Assembly (NCBI GenBank): GCA_900549995.1
Contig: URQQ01000080.1
Span: 1 to 19,411 of the forward strand
Length of the DNA: 19,411 nucleotides
Direction of reading: 5' to 3'
Source of the DNA: an uncultured Lachnospiraceae bacterium
GTDB lineage: Bacteria > Bacillota > Clostridia > Lachnospirales > Lachnospiraceae
In this document: piece by piece, positions 1 through 7,041 of the stretch
Layout: the number at the start of each line of letters is the position of its first letter
Position numbering within the stretch: position 1 is the stretch's first letter
Position numbers and translations under genes: made by a program
Notes under the pieces: generated by a model
Seen by the model: only the letters and a program-made list of their open reading frames with translations
Told to the model about the DNA's origin: nothing
The model's database searches: none

Positions 1-55
1 GGTAGAACACTAGCCTTCCAAGCTAGATACGTGGGTTCGATTCCCATCACCCGCT
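1..55 (+). tRNA. tRNA-Gly(TCC), 5' truncated by window edge
   Basis: The anticodon stem CTAGC/GCTAG (10-14, 22-26) encloses the loop CTTCCAA, which gives anticodon TCC at 17-19. The T arm GTGGG-TTCGATT-CCCAT lies at 31-47. The 3' acceptor strand CACCCGC at 48-54 is followed by discriminator T55. The D-arm 5' part and the 5' acceptor strand lie outside the window. CCA is not encoded, since CTC follows, so it must be added after transcription. Confidence 0.95.
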
Positions 56-71
56 CTCAGGTTTAAAACAG

Positions 72-102
72 GAAATCTTGATTTATCAAGGTTTCTTTTT
101 TT
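72..102 (+). terminator. Rho-independent terminator of the tRNA transcript
   Basis: The stem GAAATCTTG (72-80) pairs with CAAGGTTTC (87-95) with one G-T wobble and a 6-nt loop. A run of seven T follows directly. It sits 17 bases after the tRNA. Confidence 0.85.
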
Positions 103-131
103 GCGTGCCAAAATAGAAAACAAAAGAAAAC

Positions 132-160
132 TTGACAAAGTCATGTAATATGAATATACT
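132..160 (+). promoter_or_regulatory. Sigma-A promoter of the marR-flavodoxin operon
   Basis: A perfect -35 TTGACA (132-137), a 17-bp spacer and the -10 TATACT (155-160) lie 29 bases before the MarR start codon. A small inverted repeat TGAC-AAA-GTCA (133-143) covers the -35, and a larger palindrome begins inside the -10. The MarR protein encoded just downstream could therefore block this promoter. Confidence 0.85.
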
Positions 161-175
161 TGACTTTATCAAGTA
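157..175. promoter_or_regulatory. Candidate MarR operator (palindrome over -10/start site)
   Basis: TACTTGA (157-163) and TCAAGTA (169-175) form a perfect 7-bp inverted repeat around a 5-base centre. It overlaps the last bases of the -10 box and the expected transcription start. The size, symmetry and position fit an autoregulatory site for the dimeric MarR protein encoded at 190. Binding is inferred, not shown. Confidence 0.6.
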
Positions 176-189
176 ATGGAGGAATAAGT

Positions 190-633
190 ATGGTGATATC
201 GCTTGCCTATTATGTGACCTTGCTGCGCAGGGCATTTGCGGAGTATTGCAATCAGCAGCTTTCAGAAATAGGATTGTCCCAGGGGATGATATTTTTTATT
301 ATTTATATCGGAAGACATCCATCGTGTTCTCCAAAAGAGCTGTCCCTGGCGCTCAGGATGGACATCGGGCATACAGCCCGGTCGCTTGTGAAACTGGAGC
401 AGGGTGGATTTATCACGCAGAAAGTGAATCCGGATGACCGGAGAGCGCGGATTCTGAATCTTACCGATTCCGGGAAAGAAGCATTTACGCTGAGCCATGA
501 GCTTTTTTTGGAATGGGATAAGGAGGTGCTGGAATCTTTATCAAAGGAAGAGAGGGAGATGCTCTGGGGACTGTTAAACAAACTGATTCAGAAGGAGGTA
601 TCTGGGAATGATGAAATATTCAATTGTCTATAG
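190..633 (+). CDS. MarR-family transcriptional regulator (BilQ-like position)
   Basis: A 147-aa winged-helix regulator of normal MarR length. The recognition region (about residues 48-72) runs through CSPKELSLALRMDIGHTARS, and the wing carries DDRRARILNLTDSG. I place the start at ATG 190, preceded by GGAGG (178-182). An upstream TTG at 160 lies inside the -10 box and cannot be the start. The gene overlaps the downstream flavodoxin gene by 26 bp, so the two are co-transcribed and probably translationally coupled. MarR proteins bind palindromes as dimers and release DNA on sensing small ligands or oxidants; the palindrome in its own promoter suggests autorepression. A MarR gene (bilQ) next to a flavodoxin gene (bilS) is known from bilirubin-reductase operons. 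The ligand here is unknown. Confidence 0.92.
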   Translation: MVISLAYYVTLLRRAFAEYCNQQLSEIGLSQGMIFFIIYIGRHPSCSPKELSLALRMDIGHTARSLVKLEQGGFITQKVNPDDRRARILNLTDSGKEAFTLSHELFLEWDKEVLESLSKEEREMLWGLLNKLIQKEVSGNDEIFNCL

Positions 634-1105
634 CAGCAGAACAGGAAATACAGAGATGCTGGCCGAGAAGCTGAAAACCATATTACCGGAAAAGGAATGT
701 GTGTACTATGGAGAACCGGATGATAAGGCATTGGAGGCCGGACTGATATTTGCAGGTTTCTGGACGGATAAGGGAGATGGGGATGAGAAAGCCGCTTCTT
801 TTCTGGAGAAACTGCGCGGTAAGAAGGTATTTCTGTTTGGTACCGCAGGATTTGGAGAGAGCAATACCTATTTTGACCGGATATTAGCTCACGTTGAACA
901 GCATCTGGATCCATCAAACACTGTGGACGGAACATTTATGTGTCAGGGGAAGATGCCGATGACAGTGAGAACCCGTTATGAATCTATGATGCCGAGAGAT
1001 CCTGAGAAGGTACAGGGGATGATTGAAAACTTTGACCGTGCATTATCCCATCCGGATGAGAAAGACATGGAAATGCTTGCTAAGGCAGCTTTCACGTGTA
1101 TCTGA
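608..1105 (+). CDS. bilS: BilS-like flavodoxin-family protein
   Basis: A 165-aa protein with a flavodoxin fold. Residues 7-15 (VYSSRTGNT) form the FMN phosphate-binding loop of the type T/SxTGNT. Further marks are GFWTDKG near residue 55, FLFGTAGFG in the second flavin-contacting strand and loop, and FMCQGKMP near residue 117. The order of these motifs matches the flavodoxin family named BilS, a partner of the gut bilirubin reductase BilR, as I recall it; I could not search. It presumably carries electrons through bound FMN in the cytosol. The start ATG 608 follows AAGGAGG (592-598) and lies inside the end of the MarR gene. No bilR-type reductase gene is present between these genes or elsewhere in the window, so the electron acceptor is unknown. 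A strong terminator follows. Flavodoxin fold is near certain; BilS assignment is moderate. Confidence 0.8.
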   Translation: MMKYSIVYSSRTGNTEMLAEKLKTILPEKECVYYGEPDDKALEAGLIFAGFWTDKGDGDEKAASFLEKLRGKKVFLFGTAGFGESNTYFDRILAHVEQHLDPSNTVDGTFMCQGKMPMTVRTRYESMMPRDPEKVQGMIENFDRALSHPDEKDMEMLAKAAFTCI

Positions 1106-1135
1106 TTTGCTGCCAGGGACGTTTGAACATAGAAG

Positions 1136-1174
1136 AAGAGGTACGTTTCCGTTACTGGAGCGTACCTCTTTTTT
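1136..1174 (+). terminator. Terminator of the marR-flavodoxin operon
   Basis: The stem AAGAGGTACG (1136-1145) pairs perfectly with CGTACCTCTT (1161-1170) around a 15-nt loop and runs into TTTTTT. It lies between two convergent operons. The purine-rich 5' flank reads as pyrimidine-rich on the other strand, so it may also help to stop leftward transcription from the phosphatase gene. Confidence 0.85.
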
Positions 1175-1187
1175 ATACTTCAGAATG

Positions 1188-1925
1188 TTAACTCATAACA
1201 AGCCGCTCTTTGATTGTGTAGATTTCCCGGGCGGATACACCGCATCCAAGGAGATAGCTTTCTGCACTGCCGTAATTGTGGTGTATATGTTCCAGCGTCT
1301 GTACCATGTTTTCCTTTGGAGAGCCGAGGAGCGTCCGGGGAACGGTAATTCCCTGGGAGCTCAGAAGCTGTTCCTGACCGCTGATTTTTGCTTCCAGGAA
1401 GATTTCAGAAGCTGCATAATCTTCTGTAATTATGTCTTCTGGAACCTGTGCAAGCGAGAGGAGCAGCATGGCGGTCAGCCCTGTGCGGTCTTTTCCGGCA
1501 GTGCAGTTAAACAGTGCCGTCCCCTCACAGTCAGCGAAAAGTTTGAAGATCCTTGCAAAAGAATCTTTTGAATTTTCAAGCAGTTCCAGATAGATGGAGA
1601 GCAGAGAGTCCGGAAGTTCAGTAATGGAAACCGCAGAATTCATATGGTCGAGAAGCGGAACCTTCTCATAATTTAGAAATCCGCATTCAGAGAGAGCGGA
1701 AGGGTTCAGGCCGGTCTCCATTGTTGAGCGGAGGTCGATCTGCAGCTTCAGACCGAGCGACTTCAGAGTTTGAATATCATCAGCTGTGAGTCCGGAGGGA
1801 TCATCGGAACGCAGGAACATTCCTGTCCGTGTAATTTTCCCGTCTTTGGTAGGGTATCCTCCGATATCTCTTGTGTTTTTGGTGCCCTGTAATGGCAGAA
1901 GATGTTTTTCAATTTCGTATCTCAT
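1188..1925 (-). CDS. Tyrosine-protein phosphatase-like protein (Y_phosphatase3 type)
   Basis: A 245-aa protein of the bacterial dual-specificity/tyrosine phosphatase family related to LipA-type enzymes. It shows the N-terminal NTRDIGGYPT motif (17-26), the IDLRS motif (63-67) and the P-loop CTAGKDRTG (141-149), a CX5R signature with nucleophile Cys141 and Arg147. Residue 140, just before the cysteine, is Asn where most members have His. The family removes phosphate from phosphotyrosine or phosphoinositides; the substrate here cannot be told from sequence. The ATG overlaps the MATE stop codon by 4 bp (ATGA), so the gene is translationally coupled and is the last gene of a marR-MATE-phosphatase operon. 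No signal peptide is visible, so it is cytosolic. Confidence 0.88.
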   Translation of the reverse strand: MRYEIEKHLLPLQGTKNTRDIGGYPTKDGKITRTGMFLRSDDPSGLTADDIQTLKSLGLKLQIDLRSTMETGLNPSALSECGFLNYEKVPLLDHMNSAVSITELPDSLLSIYLELLENSKDSFARIFKLFADCEGTALFNCTAGKDRTGLTAMLLLSLAQVPEDIITEDYAASEIFLEAKISGQEQLLSSQGITVPRTLLGSPKENMVQTLEHIHHNYGSAESYLLGCGVSAREIYTIKERLVMS

Positions 1926-3340
1926 AGACTTTGTTCTCCTTCTAATATATGAATTTCCTCTTGTTCGTTCTGTTCTGTGATCTTCTGACTCAGTTCTCTG
2001 ATAAATGGAACAATAAAGAAGATGCAGGTGATAAATGTAAGCAGGTCAGAGACACTCTGTGTCAGCTGAACACCTTTAAGCCCCAGGAGTCCGGGAAGGA
2101 TCAGGATCAGCGGAAGAAAGTAAATTCCCTGTCGGGCGGAGGATAAAAATGTTGCGGTCCTGGAACGTCCGATGACCTGGAAGACCATATTGCTGATTGT
2201 GGTAAGCGGTACAAGCGGCAGGATGATACATTGTGCACGCATGGCAAAGGTTCCGATGGCGATGACGTCAGGATCATTGCGGCGGAAGAGTGTAAGAATC
2301 TGCGGCGCAAAGATAAATCCGGCGAGGGAAAGAACCGCCATCAGTATGGTTCCTGTCTTTATTGAGAATAAGAGCGCATCTTTTACGCGGTCATATCTTT
2401 TGGCACCGTAGTTCTGCCCTGCTACCGGCTGAAATCCCTGGCCAAATCCGATCATGACAGAGAATACAAGCATCAGGATTCTTCCTACAATTGACATTGC
2501 AGCGACCGCTGCGTCCCCATAGGCGGCTGCCTGAAGATTCAATGCCGCTGTTGCGATGCTGGCAAGTCCCTGACGGGCAAAGGAAGGGAATCCGGTTGAA
2601 ATAATAAGTTTGTATGCAGCAAAGTCTCTGGACAGGTTTCTGAGGTGAAGATGTATCGTGCTCTTTCTGCGGAGGAAACAGGATAACAGGATGCAGAAGC
2701 TGATACACTGACTCAGAAGAGTCGCGATCGCTGCGCCGGAGATCCCAAGTCCAAATACAAAGATAAAAATGGGGTCAAGGATGATGTTCAGTACACCGCC
2801 GGAAGCAATTCCGGTCATGGCAAGAACGGCTTTTCCTTCGGAGCGCAGGATATTATTCAGGACGAAGGAGGCACACATAACGGGTGCTCCAAGCAGGATA
2901 TAACGGGCATAGTCCTCGGCGTAGGGAAGGATCGTGGGTGTGGATCCCAGAAGACGAAGCAGCGGATGCATCAAAAGAAATCCTGCAATTGTCAGAAAGA
3001 GGCCAAAAAAGAATGCGGTGAAGAAACCGGTCGATCCGATCTGGTTCGCCTGTTCATATCTGCGTTCTCCGAGAAGCCTCGAGATCAGACTTCCCGTTCC
3101 CATTCCAAGCATGAAACCTACGGCCTGTATGATGGCCATCAGCGAGAAAACGACGCCGACTGCGCCTGCCGCGCTTGTTCCAAGCTGTGACACGAAGAAG
3201 GTATCCGCGGTGTTATAGACGGCAGTGACGAGCATGCTGATAATGGTAGGAATGGCCAGGGTACAGATCAGCCGGGATACCGGAGTCTGTGTCATTTTGT
3301 TAAATTGATTTTGTTCTGTTGTCTGTTCAGCCATATTCAT
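1922..3340 (-). CDS. MATE-family multidrug efflux transporter
   Basis: A 472-aa polytopic membrane protein of MATE/MepA type. It has two homologous halves of about six hydrophobic segments, an early motif PTIISMLVTAVYNTADTFFV (about 30-49), GMGTGSLISRLLGE, and GRILMLVFSVMIGFGQGFQP in the second half. MATE pumps export cationic or drug-like compounds in exchange for Na+ or H+. The start at 3340 has AAAGGA only 4 nt upstream; the in-frame ATG at 3334 is an alternative with 10-nt spacing. It lies 47 bp behind a marR gene, which fits a ligand-induced efflux operon, and overlaps the phosphatase gene by 4 bp. The last 25 residues are charged and presumably cytosolic. Confidence 0.93.
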   Translation of the reverse strand: MNMAEQTTEQNQFNKMTQTPVSRLICTLAIPTIISMLVTAVYNTADTFFVSQLGTSAAGAVGVVFSLMAIIQAVGFMLGMGTGSLISRLLGERRYEQANQIGSTGFFTAFFFGLFLTIAGFLLMHPLLRLLGSTPTILPYAEDYARYILLGAPVMCASFVLNNILRSEGKAVLAMTGIASGGVLNIILDPIFIFVFGLGISGAAIATLLSQCISFCILLSCFLRRKSTIHLHLRNLSRDFAAYKLIISTGFPSFARQGLASIATAALNLQAAAYGDAAVAAMSIVGRILMLVFSVMIGFGQGFQPVAGQNYGAKRYDRVKDALLFSIKTGTILMAVLSLAGFIFAPQILTLFRRNDPDVIAIGTFAMRAQCIILPLVPLTTISNMVFQVIGRSRTATFLSSARQGIYFLPLILILPGLLGLKGVQLTQSVSDLLTFITCIFFIVPFIRELSQKITEQNEQEEIHILEGEQSL

Positions 3341-3387
3341 TCAATCCTTTCTTTCATTTTTGCGAAAAAATGATGTTTATACACTCT

Positions 3388-3804
3388 CTATAGAAGGTTC
3401 TGGCGTATTCGATCCAGCTGCCCGATAAAGGCAGTGCGCTCCTCTTCTGTAAATCCCTGGAAAGCCATATTGTCGACAGCTTTTCTGTATTGCGCGAATT
3501 TCTGGTATTTTTCAGTCCCTTTTTTGGTAATGTATACTTTAGTGATCCGCCGGTTGCCTTCCGGAGTTTCCCGTGTAATCAGACCCTGATCTTCCATATG
3601 ATTCAGGAGGCGTGAGACAGTTGCCGGCTTAATGGCATACCAGTCGGCAAGATCTTTCTGAAGACAGCCGTCATGAAGGCTGATATAGGCAAGGATCTTG
3701 GGCTGGCCGTCGGAGAGCTCAAGTTCCGTCATGTATGGACGGATCTGCTGATTATAAGCGTGGTATATTTTTATCAGATTTGGATGAAAAAGTGCTTTGG
3801 TCAT
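3388..3804 (-). CDS. MarR-family regulator, likely repressor of the efflux operon
   Basis: A 138-aa MarR protein. The helix-turn-helix covers the stretch from KDLADWYAIKPATVSRLLNH (about 50-69), followed by the wing EGNRRITKVYITKKG. The ATG at 3804 has GAGGTGG four bases upstream. It is the first gene of the leftward marR-MATE-phosphatase operon. A perfect palindrome GCTAA-CTA-TTAGC sits between its -10 box and its start codon, which makes negative autoregulation likely. It is only distantly similar to the other MarR protein in this window and has a different operator, so the two probably do not cross-talk. Effector unknown. Confidence 0.93.
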   Translation of the reverse strand: MTKALFHPNLIKIYHAYNQQIRPYMTELELSDGQPKILAYISLHDGCLQKDLADWYAIKPATVSRLLNHMEDQGLITRETPEGNRRITKVYITKKGTEKYQKFAQYRKAVDNMAFQGFTEEERTAFIGQLDRIRQNLL

Positions 3805-3833
3805 TCAGCCACCTCGTTTCATAAAGTTTGAAA

Positions 3834-3846
3834 GCTAACTATTAGC
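3834..3846. promoter_or_regulatory. Candidate MarR operator GCTAA-CTA-TTAGC
   Basis: A perfect 5-bp inverted repeat around CTA lies at the predicted transcription start, 7 bp downstream of the -10 box of the marR-MATE promoter. TTAGC/GCTAA half sites are common in MarR operators. Bound repressor would block transcription initiation of the whole operon. Confidence 0.6.
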
Positions 3847-3852
3847 AAAACA

Positions 3853-3881
3853 ATTATAACGCGTAAAAAAAGAAACGTCAA
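3853..3881 (-). promoter_or_regulatory. Promoter of marR-MATE-phosphatase operon
   Basis: Read on the minus strand: -35 TTGACG (3881-3876), a 17-bp spacer and a perfect -10 TATAAT (3858-3853). The -35 and the T-rich spacer are the 3' half and T-run of the terminator of the upstream operon, so the two signals share the same bases. Confidence 0.85.
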
Positions 3882-3894
3882 TATCTGACGTCTC
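3865..3894 (-). terminator. Terminator of the DUF1015-map-phospholipase operon
   Basis: On the minus strand GAGACGTCA (3894-3886) pairs with TGACGTTTC (3880-3872) with one G-T pair and a 5-nt loop. Seven T follow (3871-3865). It begins 10 bases after the stop codon of the phospholipase-like gene and overlaps the next promoter. Confidence 0.85.
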
Positions 3895-3903
3895 TTTCAA
3901 TGG

Positions 3904-4725
3904 TTATTCAAAATTCCGATGAAACCGCTCCGGAAGGGGCGTATCCTGATCAGCCGCTTCGTAGAATTTCTGGATCAGACGGACAGCTACGGGAATTGCC
4001 TGTTCATATCTCCGGTAAAGTTCCCGGTTGGTAGTCTCACATTTTGGCTCAGGTTTATAACTGATCATAAGACCGTGCATAAAATCATAATGACCGCTCA
4101 GCTTCAGGACCAAATCAATCAAAGCACGTTCGGGTTTGTGAGGAGCAAGAAGGAGAGTGCTGTAGAATTTAAATGATTTCAGTGCCTTTAGAATCTCCTC
4201 AGGTGTAATATCTTCAAAGGACATGAGCCCCTGAAAAAATGGTGCGATACAGCTGGCGCATTTTTCGGATGCCATAATGTGTGCGGTAGTCCTTGTTGTG
4301 ATTGGGTTAAGATGATTTTTATCCAGCAGCAGTCTCTCGAATTCAGATTCGATTTTTGTGTGGGAGACACTTAATTTTTTCACCATATCATCTACATAGC
4401 CATGACATTCACTATCCAGTGCAAAGTGGCAGATAAAACCAATGGCATATGCCATCGCGGCATCCTTTTCTTCCTGAGAGGATGCCTGCTTTATGACCTG
4501 TCTTGCGTGGTCAAAAAAGTCGTCAGCCGTCTTGTCATGCAATGCATATCCTGTTTTGGATACGTGGTTGCTTTTGATTGGCTTATAGTAAAACAGGATA
4601 TCCGGACCGTGAAGCCCGATATCATAAGTATCATGATGGCCAAGTAAAAGCTGCTTGATGGACAGGTTCTTTATTTCGGACAGCACCTGGCTTCCGAATG
4701 TATAGTGTGCATATGATGCAGGCAT
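3904..4725 (-). CDS. Zinc-dependent phospholipase C family protein
   Basis: A 273-aa protein with the pattern of the zinc-dependent phospholipase C/S1-P1 fold. Candidate metal ligands occur in order: His7 near the N terminus, His39 and Asp42 in GLHGPDI, His63, then H-x3-D-x3-H (His100, Asp104, His108) in ICHFALDSECHGYVD, and His122-x3-Glu126. This agrees with a three-zinc site. Unlike clostridial alpha-toxin there is no signal peptide and no C-terminal C2/PLAT domain, so the protein appears cytosolic and unlikely to be a secreted toxin; many Clostridia carry such short homologues of unknown substrate. RBS AAAGGAG (4740-4734) overlaps the stop codon of map, so it is last in the operon. Confidence 0.85.
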   Translation of the reverse strand: MPASYAHYTFGSQVLSEIKNLSIKQLLLGHHDTYDIGLHGPDILFYYKPIKSNHVSKTGYALHDKTADDFFDHARQVIKQASSQEEKDAAMAYAIGFICHFALDSECHGYVDDMVKKLSVSHTKIESEFERLLLDKNHLNPITTRTTAHIMASEKCASCIAPFFQGLMSFEDITPEEILKALKSFKFYSTLLLAPHKPERALIDLVLKLSGHYDFMHGLMISYKPEPKCETTNRELYRRYEQAIPVAVRLIQKFYEAADQDTPLPERFHRNFE

Positions 4726-4738
4726 AATTGGTACTCCT

Positions 4739-5602
4739 TTATTTTGTCAGTATTTCTGCCCCGGTTTCTGTAATCAGAACCATGTACTCAATCTGGGCAG
4801 ATAAACCGTCATCTTCAGTATATACAGTCCATTCATTGTCTTCATCGACAAAGAAATCAGGACTTCCTTCATTAATCATAGGCTCGATGGTAAACATCAT
4901 GCCTGGGACAAGAACCATACCCGTCCCCTGGGGAATGACATAACTTACGAATGGATCTTCGTGGAATTCCAGTCCGATTCCGTGGCCGCCGATATCTTCT
5001 ACCACGCTGTAGCCATTTTTCATCGCGTGGGTATTGATTGCGTGGGCAATGTCACCTAAGTGGTTCCATGGTTTTGCTTCCTTCAGCCCAAGCTCAACGC
5101 ATTCTTCTGTCACACGCACGATTTTCCTGGCGCGTTCCGAAATCTGCCCGATGGTAAACATCCGGGATGCGTCTGAGAAATATCCATCTAAAATGGTGGA
5201 CACATCGACATTAATAATATCACCTTCTTCAAGAATAATATTCTCATCCGGGATTCCATGGCAGATTTCATTGTTCAGCGAAGTGCATACACTTTTCGGA
5301 AAGCCTCCATACCCAAGCGGTGCAGGGATTCCCCCGTGCGATACTGTGAAGTCGTGAACCAGAGTGTTGATTTCTTCTGTACTCATGCCGGCGTGGATAT
5401 GTTCTGCCACATGGTCAAGTACTGCGGTGTTCAGGCGGGCACTTTTTTTAATCCCCTCAATTTGCTGCGGTGTTTTTAATATCTTCCGGTCAGGAACAAT
5501 TTCCCTTGCGGCGGATAAAAGCAGAAGCCGCTCATCGATATTCATATGGCATTTTTTATATTTCCTGCCGCTGCCACACCAGCATAATTCATTTCGTTCC
5601 AT
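4739..5602 (-). CDS. map: Type I methionine aminopeptidase with N-terminal SEC-C zinc motif
   Basis: A 287-aa enzyme that removes the initiator methionine from new proteins. The first 20 residues are a SEC-C metal-binding motif (Cys7, Cys9, Cys18, His19 in CWCGSGRKYKKCH), as in SecA, which may bring the enzyme to ribosomes or chaperones. The catalytic domain keeps all five metal ligands: Asp133, Asp144, His207 (GGHGIG), Glu240 (FTIEP) and Glu272, plus the substrate His115 (NEICHGIP). Start ATG 5602 follows AAGGAG with 9-nt spacing. It is the middle gene of a leftward three-gene operon, 28 bp after the DUF1015 gene and 13 bp before the phospholipase-like gene. This is probably not the only map in the genome, because the essential copy is often in the ribosomal protein cluster. 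Confidence 0.96.
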   Translation of the reverse strand: MERNELCWCGSGRKYKKCHMNIDERLLLLSAAREIVPDRKILKTPQQIEGIKKSARLNTAVLDHVAEHIHAGMSTEEINTLVHDFTVSHGGIPAPLGYGGFPKSVCTSLNNEICHGIPDENIILEEGDIINVDVSTILDGYFSDASRMFTIGQISERARKIVRVTEECVELGLKEAKPWNHLGDIAHAINTHAMKNGYSVVEDIGGHGIGLEFHEDPFVSYVIPQGTGMVLVPGMMFTIEPMINEGSPDFFVDEDNEWTVYTEDDGLSAQIEYMVLITETGAEILTK

Positions 5603-5630
5603 TTAAAACATCTCCTTAACTATAATTGGT

Positions 5631-6869
5631 TTATATCTGATGAATGAACAGGCCGCTTCGAAGTTTTGGTTCGAACCAGGTAGATTTTGGAGGCATCAGC
5701 ATTTTAGCATCAGCTACATCAAAAAGTTCCTGCATGGAAGTTGGATACATGGAAAATGCAGCTCCGTCTCCCTGCTCATCTACAAGTCTCTGAAGTTCAG
5801 TAAGCCCGCGGATTCCGCCGACAAAACGGATTCTTTTGTCCGTCTTTGGATCATGGATGCCAAGCAGCGGCTTTAGAATCTGTGTCTGAAGGATTGAGAC
5901 GTCAAGACTGTCCGTTGGATCATCAGAACAGACAGGTGTTTTCTTTGTCAGGCGGTACCATCTTCCGGCAGTATAGAGTCCGAATTCCTGTTTCCCTGAA
6001 GGGGAGACAGGTACAGTGCCGCAGTCTTCAACTGTAAAGTCCAGGGGAAGTGCATTTAGAAAATCCTCTGGAGTATATCCATTTAAGTCGCGGATTACAC
6101 GGTTGTAGTCCAGAATTTTCAGCTGGTCATCTGGAAATGCGACGGACAAAAAGTAGTTAAATTCTTCGCTTCCATCGTAATCTGGGTGGGCCTTCCGTTC
6201 ATTTAAAGCAACGCGGACTGCCGATGCGGCACGGTGATGGCCGTCTGCAATATACGTATGGGGAATTTTCTCAAAGGAAGCCCCGATGGTATGAATGATG
6301 TGTAGATCTGATACACGCCATACACGGTGGCGGACCTGGTCTTCGGCGGTGAAATCATAGATCGGAGGTGCCTTTTTTAAGGCTTCCATTGTCTGATGAA
6401 GGTCTTCGCAGGAGCGGTAAGCCAGAAAGATAGGTCCTGTCTGCGCCTTGAGTGTGGTGATGTGGCAGATACGGTCCTTTTCTTTATCAGCCCGTGTATT
6501 TTCATGGCGCCGGATTACCTGGTTCTCGTAATCGTCCACGGAAGATAAACCGACCCAGCCGGTCTGGCTTCTGCCGTCCATTGTCAGTTCATAGAGATAG
6601 TAGCATGTATCTTTATCTTTCTCAAAATATCCGCTGTTTATCATAGAATGTAACTGTCCGCGGGCCTTTTCGTAAACCTGGGGGCTGTAGAGATCTGTCC
6701 CCTCAGGGAGAAGCGTTTCGGCCCGGTCCACTGTAAGAAAGGAGAGAGGATTCTGTTGTACTATCGTTCTTGCCTCGGCGGAATTGTATACGTCATACGG
6801 CAGAGCGGCAATGGAAGATGCAAGGTCCGCACGCGGGCGGATGCATGGAAATGGCCTGAATATTGTCAT
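5631..6869 (-). CDS. DUF1015-family protein
   Basis: A 412-aa soluble protein of the DUF1015 (COG4198) family, full length. The start carries FRPFPCIRPR and LPYDVYNSAEAR (1-34). Conserved blocks are RRHENT...KEKDR (about 120-133) and ADGHHRAASA (208-217), whose charged residues suggest an active or ligand site. In related Clostridia this family often neighbours serA/serC, which hints at a role in serine metabolism, but no such genes lie in this window and the function is unproven. The ATG at 6869 is preceded by AAAAGGAG at about 10-nt spacing. It is the first gene of the operon, divergent from phosphofructokinase. Confidence 0.88.
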   Translation of the reverse strand: MTIFRPFPCIRPRADLASSIAALPYDVYNSAEARTIVQQNPLSFLTVDRAETLLPEGTDLYSPQVYEKARGQLHSMINSGYFEKDKDTCYYLYELTMDGRSQTGWVGLSSVDDYENQVIRRHENTRADKEKDRICHITTLKAQTGPIFLAYRSCEDLHQTMEALKKAPPIYDFTAEDQVRHRVWRVSDLHIIHTIGASFEKIPHTYIADGHHRAASAVRVALNERKAHPDYDGSEEFNYFLSVAFPDDQLKILDYNRVIRDLNGYTPEDFLNALPLDFTVEDCGTVPVSPSGKQEFGLYTAGRWYRLTKKTPVCSDDPTDSLDVSILQTQILKPLLGIHDPKTDKRIRFVGGIRGLTELQRLVDEQGDGAAFSMYPTSMQELFDVADAKMLMPPKSTWFEPKLRSGLFIHQI

Positions 6870-6915
6870 AATTAATGAATCTCCTTTTCATAATCTGAAC
6901 GGTAATGCTCCTATA

Positions 6916-6944
6916 AGTATATCGCATTTTCCTGTTGTTAGCAT
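6916..6944 (-). promoter_or_regulatory. Possible promoter of the DUF1015-map operon
   Basis: Read on the minus strand, TATACT (6921-6916) lies 46 bases before the ATG. A -35 at proper distance is poor (ATGCTA or TGCTAA), so the call is weak. Its -35 region would overlap the -35 of the divergent phosphofructokinase promoter. Confidence 0.4.
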
Positions 6945-6963
6945 CTAGAAAATAAGATATAAT
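6935..6963 (+). promoter_or_regulatory. Promoter of phosphofructokinase-dnaX operon
   Basis: TTGTTA (6935-6940), 17 bp, then a perfect TATAAT (6958-6963). The 5' leader is about 70 nt and holds a small hairpin GTGTT-TCC-AACAC. It is the only clear rightward promoter before dnaX, ybaB and recR, so it probably serves them too. Confidence 0.75.
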
Positions 6964-7041
6964 AAAACATATCGGTTTTTCAGCGTGTTTCCAACACACC
7001 GAATCCGGTATTGATAAGGAGAAAAGAAAGGATGTGAGCGA

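Noticed and set aside
160..189. Upstream TTG start for the first MarR gene
   Set aside because: It overlaps the -10 box and operator, while ATG 190 has a proper GGAGG site.
1023..1571. 182-codon plus-strand frame antisense to the phosphatase gene
   Set aside because: It crosses the flavodoxin end and a strong terminator; the minus-strand frame carries a clear CX5R phosphatase motif.
3904..4725. Secreted alpha-toxin-type phospholipase
   Set aside because: No signal peptide and no C-terminal membrane-binding domain; only the zinc-site fold is shared.
7032..7037. ATG-TGA minimal reading frame just before the phosphofructokinase start
   Set aside because: Could be a start-stop regulatory element, but it most likely arises by chance within the ribosome-site region.
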